NCBI GenBank assembly: GCA_021399435.1
Contig: JAJTUP010000019.1
Location: 930,001-994,000 of the forward strand
DNA: 64,000 nt
Reading direction: 5' to 3'
DNA from: Diaporthe sp. PMI_573
Taxonomy: Eukaryota > Ascomycota > Sordariomycetes > Diaporthales > Diaporthaceae
Shown here: positions 1-12,900 of the stretch, one piece after another
Layout of the letters: the number at the start of each line of letters is the position of its first letter
How positions within the stretch are numbered: position 1 is the stretch's first letter
Made by a program: the position numbers and the translations under genes
Notes under the pieces: generated by a model
Told to the model about the DNA's origin: nothing
Databases searched by the model: none
Seen by the model: the letters and a program-made list of their open reading frames with translations, nothing else

Positions 1-583
1 GTGGCCCACGGGTGGACGGTGGAGGCACGGCCAAGTCACAAGTCTCACCTTGTCGAAATGCGACTTGCACCTGCTACTCAAAGGCCCGGTCCCGGTCCCG
101 TCCGCTTCATCAGCCAGTGTCAGTCAAAAGCAAACTTCCCGCCTGCCTCTGCCTCTGCGTCTGCGTCTGCACCTGCGTCTGCATCTGCATCTACTGTACG
201 TCCTGCACTCCTCCTCCTCTGTAACAACCTCGCGGTTGACTGAACTTGCCTACTTACCCACTTACCCTTCCCTGCTCTCCCTGCTCCCCCTGCTCCCCTT
301 CTTCCCAAACCCTCTCCCTTCCAGGCCCCTGCCCTCTGCCGTGTGCGTGAACAAACAACACCTAGGACCACCCTGATCGGTTACCATATCCCACTCGACC
401 TCCTTCTCCCCCCCTCTCGGAATACCAGCAGCACCGCACAGCTCCGAGCGTCTGACCGTGAATCGTTCACAGCAGACTCGACCTGCCACGGCTGACGTTG
501 CGTGCCAGGCCAAGTCACAATATAACACGACACACGACGCATTCACTTCCTGAGAAGCTGCGTTCCTCATAACCATCGCCATC

Positions 584-617
<34 letters not shown>

Positions 618-769
618 ACATCGACTTTGTCTGCCCACGGCCGAATACGACAGCACGACCGCTGCCAAGACTGCGGGCACTCTGAACTGCAGAACACGAG
701 CTCGTCCATCCAGAACCGACGCCACCCAGGACGCCTATCTGGGCCTTCTCCACGCCCCCGTCAGCCAAG
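1..769. other. 5' flank / leader region without recognised gene
   Basis: I see no convincing coding region here. Open frames on both strands are low-complexity (Ser/Ala/Pro/Cys-rich), arising from pyrimidine-rich DNA and CTGCGTCTG-type repeats near 140-195. A CAC/CAT trinucleotide tract lies at about 575-620, some 150 nt before the ATG at 770. The stretch is most simply the promoter and 5' leader of the gene starting at 770. Confidence 0.5.
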
Positions 770-1741
770 ATGAAGGGTCGTCCGGTCGACCAGCTCGTCT
801 ATGAGCAGATGTTCCCCAAGCCAAAGCCCCAGGAGCCCCAGAATTTCCATGCCCTCCTACAACGATACCTAATCCTCGAGGTCCGCCAGGAGGTCCACTC
901 CTTTTATGGCCATCTCGACACCGCAGAAGCAAAGTACCCAGGTCTCGACTACACCAACCCCACCCATCGAACTCGACTCAGTAGGTGGCAGTGGCATCGG
1001 AGGATGTTCCGCGCCTTTGACGCCCTACGTCTCACCCCAAGCGAAATTGCCGGCTTGACAAAATGGGAGGGCACCAGATGGGCAAAGGCCCGGTACGAGC
1101 GGGAACAGAACACCACCATCCGCGACACAGCAGCCGACGGCATGCCCCACTGGCTCGATCGCGAGGTCCGCGCCATCACCTCAGGCCCGGCCGATGGCCC
1201 AGACACCGAGGACGACGACGCCATGGCCGAGGTCGATGAGGAGGACAGTGATGGCGAGTTGGAGAGCGTCGGCATTGCGTTGAATGAGCAGCTTCGCCAG
1301 CGGGTAGCCGCCAGGAACGCAGGGGATCTGTCCTTGCCCGTGGACGAGGCTTGGGAGCAGTGGTTCAAGAACGCAGTAGAGACGGGCGAGATCTCACACA
1401 TGCGAGATAGGATCACCCACGTTTCCCCACAGGACCTCTTCCCCCCACGGTTCATCGACGCCGCGAGAGCTGGGAACTGGCACGACATCCCCGAATTCCT
1501 GCGGGATCTGATCAGGGATGGCCTACGTGCTGAAGACAACCGCCTCCAAGGTCGCTCAGCAGTTCCCTCTGCGTCATCCGCAGCCTCAAACTCGAGCGTC
1601 TTCAGCCTTCTATCTGCGCCTCTCCCGCCAGCATCTCACAGCACCCGCACCTCAACGACACGCAGCTCTTATTCAAATCTACGCATACCCGGCGCCTTCG
1701 ATGATGGTGGCACGTCGCATGTGCAACGTGGCCAGGCTTAG
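770..1741 (+). CDS. hypothetical protein, 323 aa, intronless
   Basis: The frame opens at an ATG in good context (CCAAGATGA) and runs 323 codons without an intron. The first 130 residues look like a folded domain rich in aromatic and charged residues. They include an LTPSEIAGLTKWEGTRWAKA segment at about 88-107 that I associate with uncharacterised fungal proteins. An acidic stretch (about 145-170, many D/E) follows, then another ordered-looking part with an EQWFKNAVETGE segment and a Ser/Thr-rich tail from about residue 265. There is no signal peptide, membrane segment or known catalytic motif. The tail is compositionally weak, so a missed 3' intron changing the C-terminus is possible. I do not recognise a function. 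The call rests on coding character and the weak memory of similar fungal proteins. Confidence 0.7.
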   Translation: MKGRPVDQLVYEQMFPKPKPQEPQNFHALLQRYLILEVRQEVHSFYGHLDTAEAKYPGLDYTNPTHRTRLSRWQWHRRMFRAFDALRLTPSEIAGLTKWEGTRWAKARYEREQNTTIRDTAADGMPHWLDREVRAITSGPADGPDTEDDDAMAEVDEEDSDGELESVGIALNEQLRQRVAARNAGDLSLPVDEAWEQWFKNAVETGEISHMRDRITHVSPQDLFPPRFIDAARAGNWHDIPEFLRDLIRDGLRAEDNRLQGRSAVPSASSAASNSSVFSLLSAPLPPASHSTRTSTTRSSYSNLRIPGAFDDGGTSHVQRGQA

Positions 1742-4700
1742 GAATACGGGTTGCCGCCCCGTCTCACTATGCCTCCTCGCCCACCTCAAATACGACCAAG
1801 CCACTTCATACGTTTACCAAGATACACGATACCGGTCCTTCTCAGCCCGAGGCGCTCTAGTCTGCGCGGCGAGCCGATAATGGAACTAAGAGGAGGGTTC
1901 ATCAGACACTCGGCGGATGTCAAAACATCCGCCGTCAAGGTCAGCGAATCCATTGTCAGCTTCGGTCCGCCTGCAGTCGAGAGCCTTATTCCATCTTTGG
2001 ATTGCAGTCATCTCTTGAACCGTGCCCGCTCCAGCAATCATTTTGGAATGGCAAGGTCGTTTGACGTAAAACAACCTCTCCGGTGGCGGAGATTGACATC
2101 GAGGCCGGCACAAGGGACGGGCATGAAAGCACGATCGCCGAGGCCTCCAAGTTCCGGCTCGGCAGCAATGGAGTCCAAAGACAAACCGTTCAATTTTCAT
2201 TGCTTCTGCCCTTCCACGTGACCTGTCGAGGATGGTCGCGTGGACTCGAGGACTGACAAAACACACGTGTCAATCAGGATAAAAGCACTTGTGGGTCAGA
2301 GGCAACCTTCCCTGGTAACTGAAGGTTGATCTTGTAAAGTCCTTGCAAGCAGCAGAGGCGTGAGACTTGAAAGTTGTAGTCCTCACCAGAACGATGCAGC
2401 TCGCGCCGGGACACCCATTTCAAAGAGAACGCAGGCGATACGCAAACGTCGGTTATCGCGTGATGACTAGGCAAATTGCCTTGTTGCGGCTCACCGAAAC
2501 ACCCCTCTGATGAAACCGCAACCAACGCAGAATCAAGTCTGGTTCTTGTGAAAAGCTCTTGATTTGACAGGGACCAACTCCAAATCTTGGAAGATAACCC
2601 ACGGGCACTCGGGCTGTGGAAACCTGTGCACCGGAATTTCTCTGCAAGACAGCGTCTCTCCAGCTTCAATTCTGAGGATAGGAAGTAGCTGCAGCGAGGT
2701 AGCTTAGCGGAAAAGAAAATTTGTAATGAAAAATGTGCATACAACACACAACTTGACCATGGATTTTCCGGGGCAACCCGGAGCAAGTCGGCTCCCAATG
2801 TGATCCAAGTGCCTGAGCGAGAGCACCTTGCGGACAAAATTCTCCAACGACCATCATTTCGACTTTTACAATTGCTTTGTTGTAGGTGTATACCGCCTTC
2901 AAATAGCTGGTGGAGGTCCGCAGCAGCAGCGATAATTGCCGCTCATAATTACAGCTCGCCTGTCCCCCAGCTTCTTCATACCATGCCCAGGCTGTCTTCG
3001 ATCCTTTCCTCTTTGTCTGATGTGTCAACTCGTTACGGAAGGGCGATTTTGAAAGCACCATTTGAAAACTACTACGAAGAGCAGACGCCTGCCGCTGCAT
3101 GCTATGCTAGTGGTCCCGCGGTTCACAAAATACTGTGTGGTGAGTAGAAAGCTAATGAGCAGCCGGGGTGGCTGAAGGCAAGCAGCTGGCTTCTTACTGT
3201 GCCCAGTGCCTCTGAGCTCTTACCCTCTGGCCGAAGTCATGCCTGCCAGCTAGGCTGTGCCGCGGAGGGGAGCAGCTCGAATCGTCCTCGGCCATCGAGA
3301 CTAGGTCTCTGGACGGGTGTGACCCCAGGTACACTACATACTCGATACTGTAGTGGCAACAAAGAAAGAAATACTGGAGAATACTCTTCTGACATGATAC
3401 ATGGGTCCGAAGGCCCTCAGCGGTCATCAAGGGCCGAGTCTGGGTCCTTATTCTTGGTTGATGAGACTGACAGATGATGGACTGTCCCCTCGCCATAGAT
3501 TATGACAATGCTGCCAATAATAAGGTCATCTGTGTCAAAGTATGCCTGAAGTCACGGAGACCGAGCGACTCATTTCACGTTGATAATGACGGATCTCACT
3601 TCAACACCGGCCAAGGAAAAGTTTCCGAGAAAGCATGACCGCATCAATAGATTCTAATGTTTCTAAGTATGCCCGAATTAGCTTCAAGCTCTACATGACA
3701 AACCCTGTAATAAACTTTTGTGGTACAGTTGGAAGCTCAGATGATGTACTGAAAGTCTGCAGATGGATTGCAAAGTGATACAGGAAGCCTAATTTGATTT
3801 ACGTGTCAAAGTGTATAAAATCGTGCCTTCGAAGTCATTGAGCTAATATCGATCCTTGCTAGTGTTGATCCGGACCATTGATGTAGTAGGTTGTACGCAG
3901 GTGCTGCTCCCCGTACATGCTCCTAGAGGGTAAGCATGATAAGTGGAATCTAGCTTATATATACATGTGCCCTCCTATACGTGCGTAGACGACCCCTATA
4001 GTTCCCTGCAAAATGCCCCACTAGAGCTGGAAGAACGAGCCGCCCAGGTGTGGCACGGAAGCAAGATATAACGCTGACTGCGGAACCACCGCTGGTCGAA
4101 AGTAGGTTTTGTGAAAATCTCCAAACATGGGTCTGCTATTCAAATTACAAGCCGAAGCTCCATGACTCGGATTTGAATGCAGCTGGTTGAAGTGGGTAGC
4201 TACTACGTACAATTACATCAAGTTAACGAAACGCCAAATGTTTACAGAATCCGCCCCGTTCTAGACCTTGGATATATAATTGTTGGCTTGATAGTAGTAA
4301 GCCTGTAATATGGCAGATTATGCTTGTTGCCCTATCAAGACTGTTGTTACCTTTTAAGATCGATGTTAATACTCTATTGTATATGTTCTTAAACTCCCGA
4401 AAGTGGAATCCTGATGATATCTGCATTCAGACCACGAGGGAAGCTGTGACAATATGATGGCCTTTATAATCAGCCTTAGATACTATTCCTTGTCTTCCCA
4501 CCTCCTCAGCACCTGTGTTCTCCTATGTTACCCACACTTTGATCAGCAGCAACCTGTGCTTAGCATTGGCTTCCCGTACAGCCACAGCCACAAGCCTTAC
4601 AGTCTCTCTTCTCACAGACCTATTCCTCAACAAGTGAGTAAGACGATGGGTTAGAGCACCTGATCCATGGGATGTATCCGCTGTCTTCGCTGCCAAGCAA

Positions 4701-5483
4701 CAGTTGCCCACCGCAGGCCCTTGACGTTGGGCCACTGACTTCCACCGGCTCCAAGAAAAGAGCGAGACAGTCTTAATTTCAGTGTCGGGTACAAATCCTT
4801 TCCGGACACAATTTTCGCATGAAAAAAACACTAGTCGCCGCTCGCATGCTGCACGATGAGGTCGGCACACTGGTCAGGATGGTCTCAAAAAATACACTTT
4901 TCTTATTTCAATGTTGATTAGGTAGCTAAACCTCCCCGTAAGCCATTTTCTTCGACCACTTCTCCTACAGAAGGCAGACACGGTCGGACCAGGCTCCACA
5001 GCCAGCCAGATGCATGCTGCCAAGCATAACACAATTTCCACCTAATCATAACCAACGCCAGCTGCCCAGGGACAGTGGCAAGGTTCCTCAATGATGCCCT
5101 CTCAAAACGTAGCAGACGACCTGTGAGTGCTGATGGCACACCTGAGATGCCTCATCAGCTTGGATTAAATCATACATGTTCTTCACGGCGTCTTCTCGTC
5201 CACGGGCATAGATTTGAATACGCCAAACGCCTTGCTAAAACGTCAGGGTGGCATGGTATTGGAACACCAAGCCCGGCAAAAGCAGTAAAAGCTGAAGGAG
5301 AAATGAGTAGGGTAGTGGAAGAAGGATGGCTAAGTCGCCAAAGTGAGGGTAGCCAAGGTGTCGGACCGCAGACAGGTGGACCAGATGGTCGACGTCCCTC
5401 CAAACCACCCGGAACCGACAGTCCCAGTCACTTCCCTGCAAGGATGCCGGATAGAATATTATCGAACGGTTGACTGCGGCTTC
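1742..5483. other. 3.7-kb intergenic region, no gene recognised
   Basis: This region lies between the convergent hypothetical gene (+) and GCN5 (-). Open frames on both strands are short and show no family resemblance. About 3500-4500 is visibly richer in A/T than the flanking coding DNA, as expected of non-coding or decayed DNA. I saw no tRNA-like cloverleaf, inverted repeat or transposase motif. Confidence 0.5.
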
Positions 5484-7914
5484 TCACTTGCCCTGATTCT
5501 CGGCGAGATGACTCCACTCAGGAATCTCCTTGACCTTGGACCACATGAACTTCTCGAGTTTATTGGCGCTCTTGGTGTAGGGAGTGCCCTCGCTGTTGTA
5601 CTGGCGACAGTTCTTGAAGATCAGGGTGGCGTCCTTGGTGAAGTCTTCCGGCGCAGTGTATTGGTCCATCTCAAGCTTCTGCTCCATGGTAGAGAGGTCC
5701 ATGGGCTCTTTGATGACGTCATAGTAGTCGTGGACATCATCCTTGTTGACTGGCATGAGGAACGGCCAGGCGCTCTGGTGGTTCTGCATGTCATTGAGGA
5801 GGTGCAGAAGCTGATTGTAATTGGGGCCGTGGCGCGGCTGGCGGGCCAGCTCATCCATCTCTGGTGACCATCCCGAGTTTTTGATGGCCTCTATCTTCAT
5901 GGGGTCGATGGGCGAAGTGCCATTCTTCCACTGCTTAGGCGGCTGATGAACAACGTGTGAGTTTGAGTAGGCTCGGATCTTGGCCAACACACACTCCTTC
6001 TGCTTCTGTAGCATACGGCCGACCTCAAGGTATCGGACCCGCTCAAGCATCGTACACTGCATGATAGTGCCACCTTCATAGTCCTTGATGTAGCCCATCC
6101 AAACTGACTTATCAAGAGTGATCTCCTTGGTGAAGCCCTGTTTCTTGAAGTAGCCAATGGCGTAGTTGTCTGCGTAGGTCAGGAAATGCATGACGGGGCT
6201 CGTGGCCTTGACGTAGTCCTTCAGGTGCGCCATGAGATGGGCACCGTAGCCTTTGACCTGCTGGTCGGACGAGATCGCGCAGAAAACAATCTCTGCAAAT
6301 TTGCGATCGTTGAACGGACGGTACGTGATACCGCCCACTACCTCCAGAGGGTTCTTGACGATCGCAATGGAGACGTGCGTCCGGTCGTAGACCAGGCGCG
6401 CAATGTAATCCTTGGGCATCTTGGGCAGCTGTTTCTGGAAAATACACTTCAAACCGGTCATGATAACGAAGCTATCCTTGTCGCCATCATTGTTCACCAC
6501 GCGGAATTGGATATCGCCGGCGCGCTCCTCAAGTTGAGCAGGCTGGAGCTAAAGTCAGCATCGACACCCCCGTGCTAGGGCTCGGGTCAGACTCAACACA
6601 TACCTTCTCAGGAAATGGAATGACAGCCATCTTTGGCTTCGGAGGAGGCTCAGCCGAGTCGTCGTGCTTAATGCGCTTAGCCGCAGCAGGGGACGTGGGG
6701 TCCTGGGTTGCCTTCCTCTTGCCGTCGTCCTTCATCCTGTCTGAATCGGTGTGGTCTTCGGGGTCTCCGGGCTCTTCTGCAACGGCTGCAGCTTTCTTCG
6801 CCTGCTTGTTCGCCTTCTGTCTGGCTTTCTTGGCTCGATTCTTGGCTGTCTTTTTGCTGACGGCTTCAGTGTCACTGGGCGGAGGCGGCGGAGGCTCTTT
6901 CACCGGGGCTGTCAGTGGCTGGAATTCAAGTTCCTCAACTTGGGCTTCGACGTCACGTATGGCACGCTGAACGGCAGGATCATCCGATGCTGTCCAGCCT
7001 CCGGTCGTCGAACCACTAGGCTCGTCTCCCACCGCTGGGTTGACTGGGGTCGACTCTATCGCAGCACCAGTCTCTCCAGGCCCGGAGAGCCTGTCTGTTG
7101 CGGCCGGGTGATCAAGAGTTTCAAGTGAGGATGCTTGACCCTCAGTTCGAGGTGCGTGGACAGCACTCAGTACGGAGTTGGATGTGACTGGCGAAGGGCT
7201 CTCGGGGAGGGCGTGCTGCGGTTGAGACTGAACCGTGAGGCTTTCGACGGCGCACAGTGGGACGGATGGAGATGGATGAGACGTCGGAGCCTGTGGTGCG
7301 ATCGAGTGCCGGTCGTTGGGCGTTGGCACAGGAGGTGGAGAGACGAAGAAGGGAGTGGTTGGTGGACCAGGAGCGGGCACGCGAGGGACGAGAATATGGC
7401 TTGTCGGAACGGGGCGTTGGCCGTGGATGACCTGGGACTCCCAGCGCTTGTAGTCCTCCTCAAAGGAAGATTCGCGTTCGAAACCACCCTGCTGGGGGAG
7501 GGTGGCAGAGGGGTGAGCGGCGGGACTAACTGTGTCGGCGTCTGCTGTGGCTGTGGGGTCCAGACCAAGTGAGAGCTGGCCACCGAATGTCGGATCGCGC
7601 TGCGCACCTAGCTGACTGTTGGGGTGATTGCGCGCGGTCGAGAGCTCGGGCGCGGGGGCTACGGTGACAGGACCAGGCCGAGGAGCAGGCGGTTGAAGAG
7701 GGCGGGGAGATGACGGTCGGGCCGGGGTGGAGGGAGTGGGGACCAGGGCCGGGGAGTGTTGTGCTCGCCAGTCTTTTGCACGTTGAATCTGCTCATCGAT
7801 CGTGAGATGCTTCCACTCATAAAACGGTGGGGTCCTGTCAGGGCCATTGTAGCCACTGGGTCCCTCAGGCAGATGGGGGCTCCAGTGGCCACCGTCCCAG
7901 GCTCCGACAGGCAT
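5484..7914 (-). CDS. GCN5: GCN5-type histone acetyltransferase with bromodomain (SAGA/ADA catalytic subunit), two exons
   Basis: Exons are complement(7914..6604) and complement(6548..5484). The intron 6603..6549 starts GTATGT, carries GCTGAC and ends TTTAG, and joins VIPFPEK to [12 protein letters not shown] in frame. The product is 791 aa. Residues about 445-610 form the GNAT domain with [20 protein letters not shown], the catalytic Glu in FAEIVF, and the acetyl-CoA loop [10 protein letters not shown]. Residues about 680-785 form a bromodomain ([20 protein letters not shown], then [11 protein letters not shown]). It would acetylate histone H3/H2B as the catalytic subunit of SAGA-type complexes. 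The oddity is about 370 residues of Pro/Ser/Thr-rich, probably disordered sequence ahead of the usual start zone, plus a Lys/Ala-rich basic patch just before the HAT domain. Fungal GCN5 is usually 370-450 aa. An in-frame stop lies just upstream of the chosen ATG, but a later start or an upstream exon is possible. The HAT-bromodomain identity is secure. Confidence 0.95.
6549..6603 (-). other. GCN5: GCN5 intron, 55 nt
   Basis: On the minus strand the donor is GTATGT and the acceptor CTTTAG, with a GCTGAC branch-like site just before the acceptor. Splicing is phase 0. Reading through would give stop-terminated junk after VIPFPEK, whereas splicing gives the canonical EERxGxIxFRVVNND block of GCN5. 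Confidence 0.9.
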
Positions 7915-8307
7915 CTTCTGGTCCAGAGGTACTGTGGTACGTCCTGACGATGGTGAGGGACGCTAAGCGATTCTGGGAAAAGCGTCGCGCACGGTCGCTG
8001 CAGCTCCTGGGGTGGGTGTTTGCTTGCCAAGCTGCCACCTATCGATTGCTGGGTGCTTGATGGTGATGTGGTTTGTGAAATCGTGTTGTCCCCGAACTGG
8101 ACCTAGGACCAGCCTTTGATGCAAGCTCTCGTGTTGTGCAGACAGCCATCAAGGAAGGCACGGTTTGTCGTCAAGCGCCAGCAAAACCAACAATCTTTGG
8201 GCCTGTCCCTCGCAAACTTGCACAGCTCAACAATTGTCTGGAACCTCGCATCGCGAAGCACCCGAACCCATCCAAGCACCAACCAGCCTGATCAGCCATA
8301 CAATTCC
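7915..8307. promoter_or_regulatory. divergent promoter between GCN5 and OST5
   Basis: These 393 nt separate two head-to-head start codons, so the segment must contain both promoters. I see no clear TATA box or named operator. Confidence 0.5.
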
Positions 8308-8690
8308 ATGGATTCGAAGCTCATTGACGTCTGGCAAGCCGCTGCTGGCAACCCTTTCCTCCCCACCGTTGGCAAGGGCACTCAATTCCTCGTCGCCTTC
8401 GTCCTCCTCCTCCTGGGCCTCTTCTCCTTTGGCATCTTCGCCCTCAGTAAGAAACCACCCCTTCCAACTCCCAGACAGGTGTACGGCCTCCAAGCTAACG
8501 AATGCGTCCTCCAGACCGGTCTGCAATCAACGTGCCCGTCATTGGAATCCCAGCTTCTGTGGCCATCGCGTACGTCTCTGCCTGCTCCTCCTCTCCTTCC
8601 GCAAGTGCGATGCGACTCGGCTCATATCTGACCATTCTTCACAGGGTGGGAACCGTCTACATGTTCTGCGCGGTCGGGGTCTACGTTTGA
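8308..8690 (+). CDS. OST5: Oligosaccharyltransferase subunit OST5 / TMEM258 family, three exons
   Basis: Exons are 8308..8446, 8515..8569 and 8645..8690, giving 79 aa. Introns begin GTAAGA and GTACGT and end CCAG and ACAG. The protein has an N-terminal MDSKLIDVWQ segment, a hydrophobic helix (about 28-46, FLVAFVLLLLGLFSFGIFAL), then INVPVIGIPASVAIAVG and a second helix ending in VYMFCAVGVYV. Two transmembrane helices, a length near 80 and an aromatic-GVYV end are hallmarks of the Ost5/TMEM258 family (human TMEM258 also ends in GIYV). It is a small structural subunit of the ER oligosaccharyltransferase that N-glycosylates nascent proteins. Another subunit of the same complex, SWP1, is encoded at 59 kb. 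Without splicing, only broken fragments of the protein are open. Confidence 0.88.
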
Positions 8691-8895
8691 GGCCCTATTC
8701 TTTCCCGAGATACCCAGACACGACGAGGCGAGGCCGTTGTGGGCAGCGTCGTGTCCATGCCATAGATTGACCAGGAAAAAGAGACCAACCTTTACTTGAC
8801 ACTCTGCGTCCATAATAGCTGTGTATGACCATAATCTCATCCGGCCATCCAGAAACCCCTTCTTTTCAACATCACACCCATCATAGGCATCCGTC

Positions 8896-9953
8896 ATGGC
8901 AACCCCACGCCCTACACAGGCCCCGCCTCTGTTCCGCGCGCTTGCCAGTTCGACTAGGCCGATCCAGCAGATGCTCAAGTGCATCAATTTCACAAATAAA
9001 GTACATGTCGAGATTACCGAGGAGCTTATCAAGTTCGCAGCTGATCAGTCTCGAGTGACGCAAGGTTAGTCACTGACTATCGTTGTATGCATTCTCCAAG
9101 ATGGGCTGCTGACCCGAGGGTCCTAGGCATTGCAAGCTTGGACAAATCCCTCTTCACCAACTTCTCCCTAACTGTCCCCCAGACCGAGGATGGGAGCGAA
9201 CCAGACTACCCGAGCTTCCAGATCTCTTTGGCCGCATTCCTGGAGACGCTCCAGATCTTTGGCGCCTCTGACGCCGCGGCGCGACAGGCGAAGGCTGAGG
9301 CAGACCCTTTCCGCAGCAACCTCCGAAACTACCGCCCCGATGCCTTTAGCAACCAGACCCTCGGCATGACGGGGACTTGCGTCCTGTCGTACCCGGAGAA
9401 GGGCGGCTCTTTCAGTGTGATCCTCGAGGAGACTGGTGTCAACACTACTTGCAATCTTAACACTTACCTGCCGGAGGCCCCCGAAGATATTCCTTTCGAC
9501 AGGGACGACATCGCGTTCAAAATCATCATGCAGTCGCGTTGGCTGTTGGATGCGCTCACTGAGATGGCACACTCCAATCCCACCCGGCTCGTCATCGCGG
9601 CGTCGAGGCAGGAGCCGTACCTCTGGCTGTCATGCACGGGGCCACTCGGCGGATCGAGCGTGGATTTCGCCAAGGGACGGGATCTGCTGGAGACGTTCAC
9701 CGTGCGGGACAAGTGGGTGCAGAGCTTCAAGTTCGACATGATCAAGACCGCCATCGAGGCAATGCGTCTTGCCAGCAAGGTCAGTCTTCGGGGTGATGGG
9801 CAGGGTGTCTTGAGCATGCAGTTCATGGTGGAGGTGGAGGGCAGCAGGTCGAATTTTCTGATGTTCTCTTTCGTCCCATACGTTACTTACGAGGAGGATG
9901 AGGAGGACGCGGGGGAGGAAGAGGGTGGGGAAACAGAAGAAGCCGAGAACTGA
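8896..9953 (+). CDS. RAD1: DNA damage checkpoint clamp subunit Rad1 (9-1-1 complex), two exons
   Basis: Exons are 8896..9064 and 9127..9953, giving 331 aa. The intron (GTTAGT...CCTAG) splits a Gly codon and joins SRVTQG to IASLDKSLFTNFSL. Family features include the PCNA-like N-terminus (LKCINFTNKVHVEIT), LDKSLFTNF, the inter-strand segment ISLAAFLETLQIFG, a late KVSLRGDGQGVLSMQFMVE block and FVPYVTYEEDEED near an acidic tail. These match the Rad1/Rec1/Rad17 family. The protein forms a PCNA-like ring with Rad9 and Hus1 and is loaded at damaged DNA to activate the ATR/Mec1 checkpoint. Length fits the family (280-400 aa). The first-exon start is the first ATG giving a sensible N-terminus and lies 205 nt after the OST5 stop on the same strand, so the promoter is short. 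Confidence 0.9.
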
Positions 9954-12900
9954 GGGTCATCGCTCGAGAACGCGCGCGATTGTCGAGTCTTGTCACACCG
10001 GAGCTCACTGGACGGTCCAGCCAGACAGCCTATGTGAAAAAGACTGAGCTCGGTTTGTACGAAGACGAAGGACGAACTCTTGGGGATAACGTCACTCGCG
10101 CGAATAACATTGTTCAGATCTCGAAGCCTTTGCCTCTGCTGCAATGGGATGGCTTTCCATACGTATCAGCTGCCTATCGTGGAAGGCTCATCTAGGTGTG
10201 AATCCAGCTCGCAGCCTATGTCCCTTCAACAGCCCCAGCATTCTAAAAGTGGACTCGTAGCGGCACGAGCGCATCTCACATTTGGAATGGTGTGCTCAGC
10301 TGGGGCTCAGCCGGAACCTCGTGCAGCGAGGCGTAAGCGCACACGGCGGCAGGGTAGGATGCAGGACCACCGAAGGGCCAAGAGGGGCATGGCACTGCAT
10401 CCCACATTTCCTGGGGCAGCTTGCACGAATGCATGCTTCCGCCCGTTTCTGTCCGGCCCGGAGAGGTTCCTCGACTGCCGAGTCCAGCACATCCCGCCCT
10501 CCCACGGAAAGTGAAGTTGTGCTGTGCTTGTGTGGCAACTACAGTACTTGCCGCCCGTCCCTGGTGTCTGTCTCATTGGGCTGGGCGAGCTTCGGAATCG
10601 ACGGCGACGGCACACGCAATCTGCCCCCAACAGTGCCTGTGAATCTCGAGGCTGTCCGAGTCTGATGCACACATTGTGCGGAAATACGTGGCCGAAGTCG
10701 ACGGCATTCACGGTCCCAGACGGGCCTCAAGAGCCAGGTGAAGCATGTTTTGTTTTGTTTTGTTTTATTTTTGATTTCGAGCCTACGGAGTCGGCCAGCT
10801 CCAGACAGAGATCCCAATCCCACACTTGTCCCCTTAAGAGCCGCTTGTAATCTCAAGAACGGGTGGCCGATCCAAGGCCCTTTGGGAAACACCGTCAGCT
10901 TACCTGCTGAGCTTCGCCTCCGATCCTCGAAGCCAAAGGCTTCCATTTACAGACAAATGGGAACAGCTCTTTCCAAGTTTGCTATCGCCCACTTGTGGGG
11001 TATTCAGAATGCACGACGGCGCTGTTTACATGCATTCCTGGCTGCTTGAATTCCATCCACATGTGGCGCAACACTTGGTCAGATATCTGACCAATGCTTG
11101 CTCAGACCAATGCCGTCATGAACGTAGAGACACCATAAAAACGGAATCTACCAGCCCAACACAGAGCCGGATGATCCGGAAGCACCTTTCAAAAGTTCTG
11201 ACTTGGCTCCTCTGGTTTGCCACCGGACACTCGCGGTCACCGTAGTTTCGACCAGACCATGTCCTGGCCGTTTCTATGGGATGGCGGAGGAGGTTACAAG
11301 CGCCTGAAGCAAACAAGATGCTCTGTGCGCCCGGGCCGCGCCATTCGGCTGCTTTTGAAACCAATCAGGGCTGGCGACGGCCGAGACCAATACATGACAT
11401 GTCCGTGAGGCTCTTCGGAGACTTCGGGGAGTGAGGATGGGCTGCTGAAGGTCAAGACGCGGCGCAGCAACCTCGATGCTGTATCCGTGCAGCCGTGCGA
11501 GAGTCTGACGCGTACAACAAGCTGGCACACGAAAGTTGGTTGGGAGGCTGCGTGGATGGAGATCGGGGGCCCACACATACAGCATATTGTCGTGCTACTA
11601 GGAATGCCCTCACACTTGGGTGTTGGAATTGGTCTCGCAGGTCATTAAGCGTCCGGCCAGAAGCATTAAGTGGCAGATTTATCAAACGTGTCCATGCAGC
11701 ACCATTCGCAACTGTGCTTCCAGGGATGGGCGGGACCAATAGTATACCTCGGGCTTCTTATCTGGTCATTGTCAGCTGAAGCATCCAAATTCCAACCTTG
11801 AGGAATTAATCTTGGTGTACGCAGCCCTTGTGGAAGGAGGCTCTAATGGGACGGACCCCCTGGGCTGCCGATACCAGGCACTGGTGTGTGGGCCAATGAA
11901 CGGCCCCCTCCCCATTGACCCAGGGACAGGATTCTATTGGCAACGGGTAGCAAAGCAGAGAACGATCTGCAATGGGAGTTTTCATTGGGCCAGTCATCTC
12001 AGGCAAGGGATCGTAGCTTGCGGTGCTGTGACGTGCGTGAACGGACTCTGGAGCTTGGAGGACGTCTGTCTGTTGAGCTTGTTTATGGTTTCAAGTGGCA
12101 CCTGCGTTCGCTATGGTTGACATTCTCCATGGTGCTATTTCTGGGCACGGTCAAGGCTGCCCGAGCGAAGGAGGCGGTCAAGAGAGGCCCAGAGCGACCG
12201 GGGGATCTGAGGGAAGCTGACCCTCTTCACCCAGGAAAGCATTCTGGGTTTCCGTAGGTGTGCAGCAAAGGCGTGCGAGACAGGAGACCGGGCAACTGTT
12301 GGGGCATGGCAGTGGTGATGACTGGGGTTGACGATGCGGCTAGCGAGAGGAGAATCCAAGCCTCGCTGGGTGGAATCCTGTGATGGGCGCCCAAGTAAGG
12401 ACGATGGACTGTGGATGGGGCGGTTGCGTTTGGCGCTTATCGGGACAAAAACAGCCGCGGCGGCCACCAGCCTAACGCATCCATCGCGCTTGTCGCATAC
12501 TGTGTGGGATGATGATGCTTGGTGCCGGTGCCGGTGACCATCTGTTTCCATGCCATCGTCTCGCGCCGGAACTTGGCCGGCCATCGACGGTTAAGCAGCC
12601 GGTTGGTCTGGTTGGCCGGTCGATTGTTGGTGAGGTGGAGTTGAACCGCCAAGGGAGGATCGATCTGGTCCATGCCAAATTGGTCCATGCCAGGAAACTG
12701 TGTCTGTGTGTCTGTGTGTGTCTGTGTCTGTCTGTCTGTTGGACGAGAGCCAAGAGGGCGCGGCGCGGCACGGCACGGCACGGCGAAGCACTGTCCATTT
12801 GATGGTCCTGCGGCCAATGCTGCGAAATGGATGGACCCAACCCGGAAAAGGGATGCATGTGGTCTAGCGATTCCCACCAGCCAATCTCGCGCAAAGCTTC

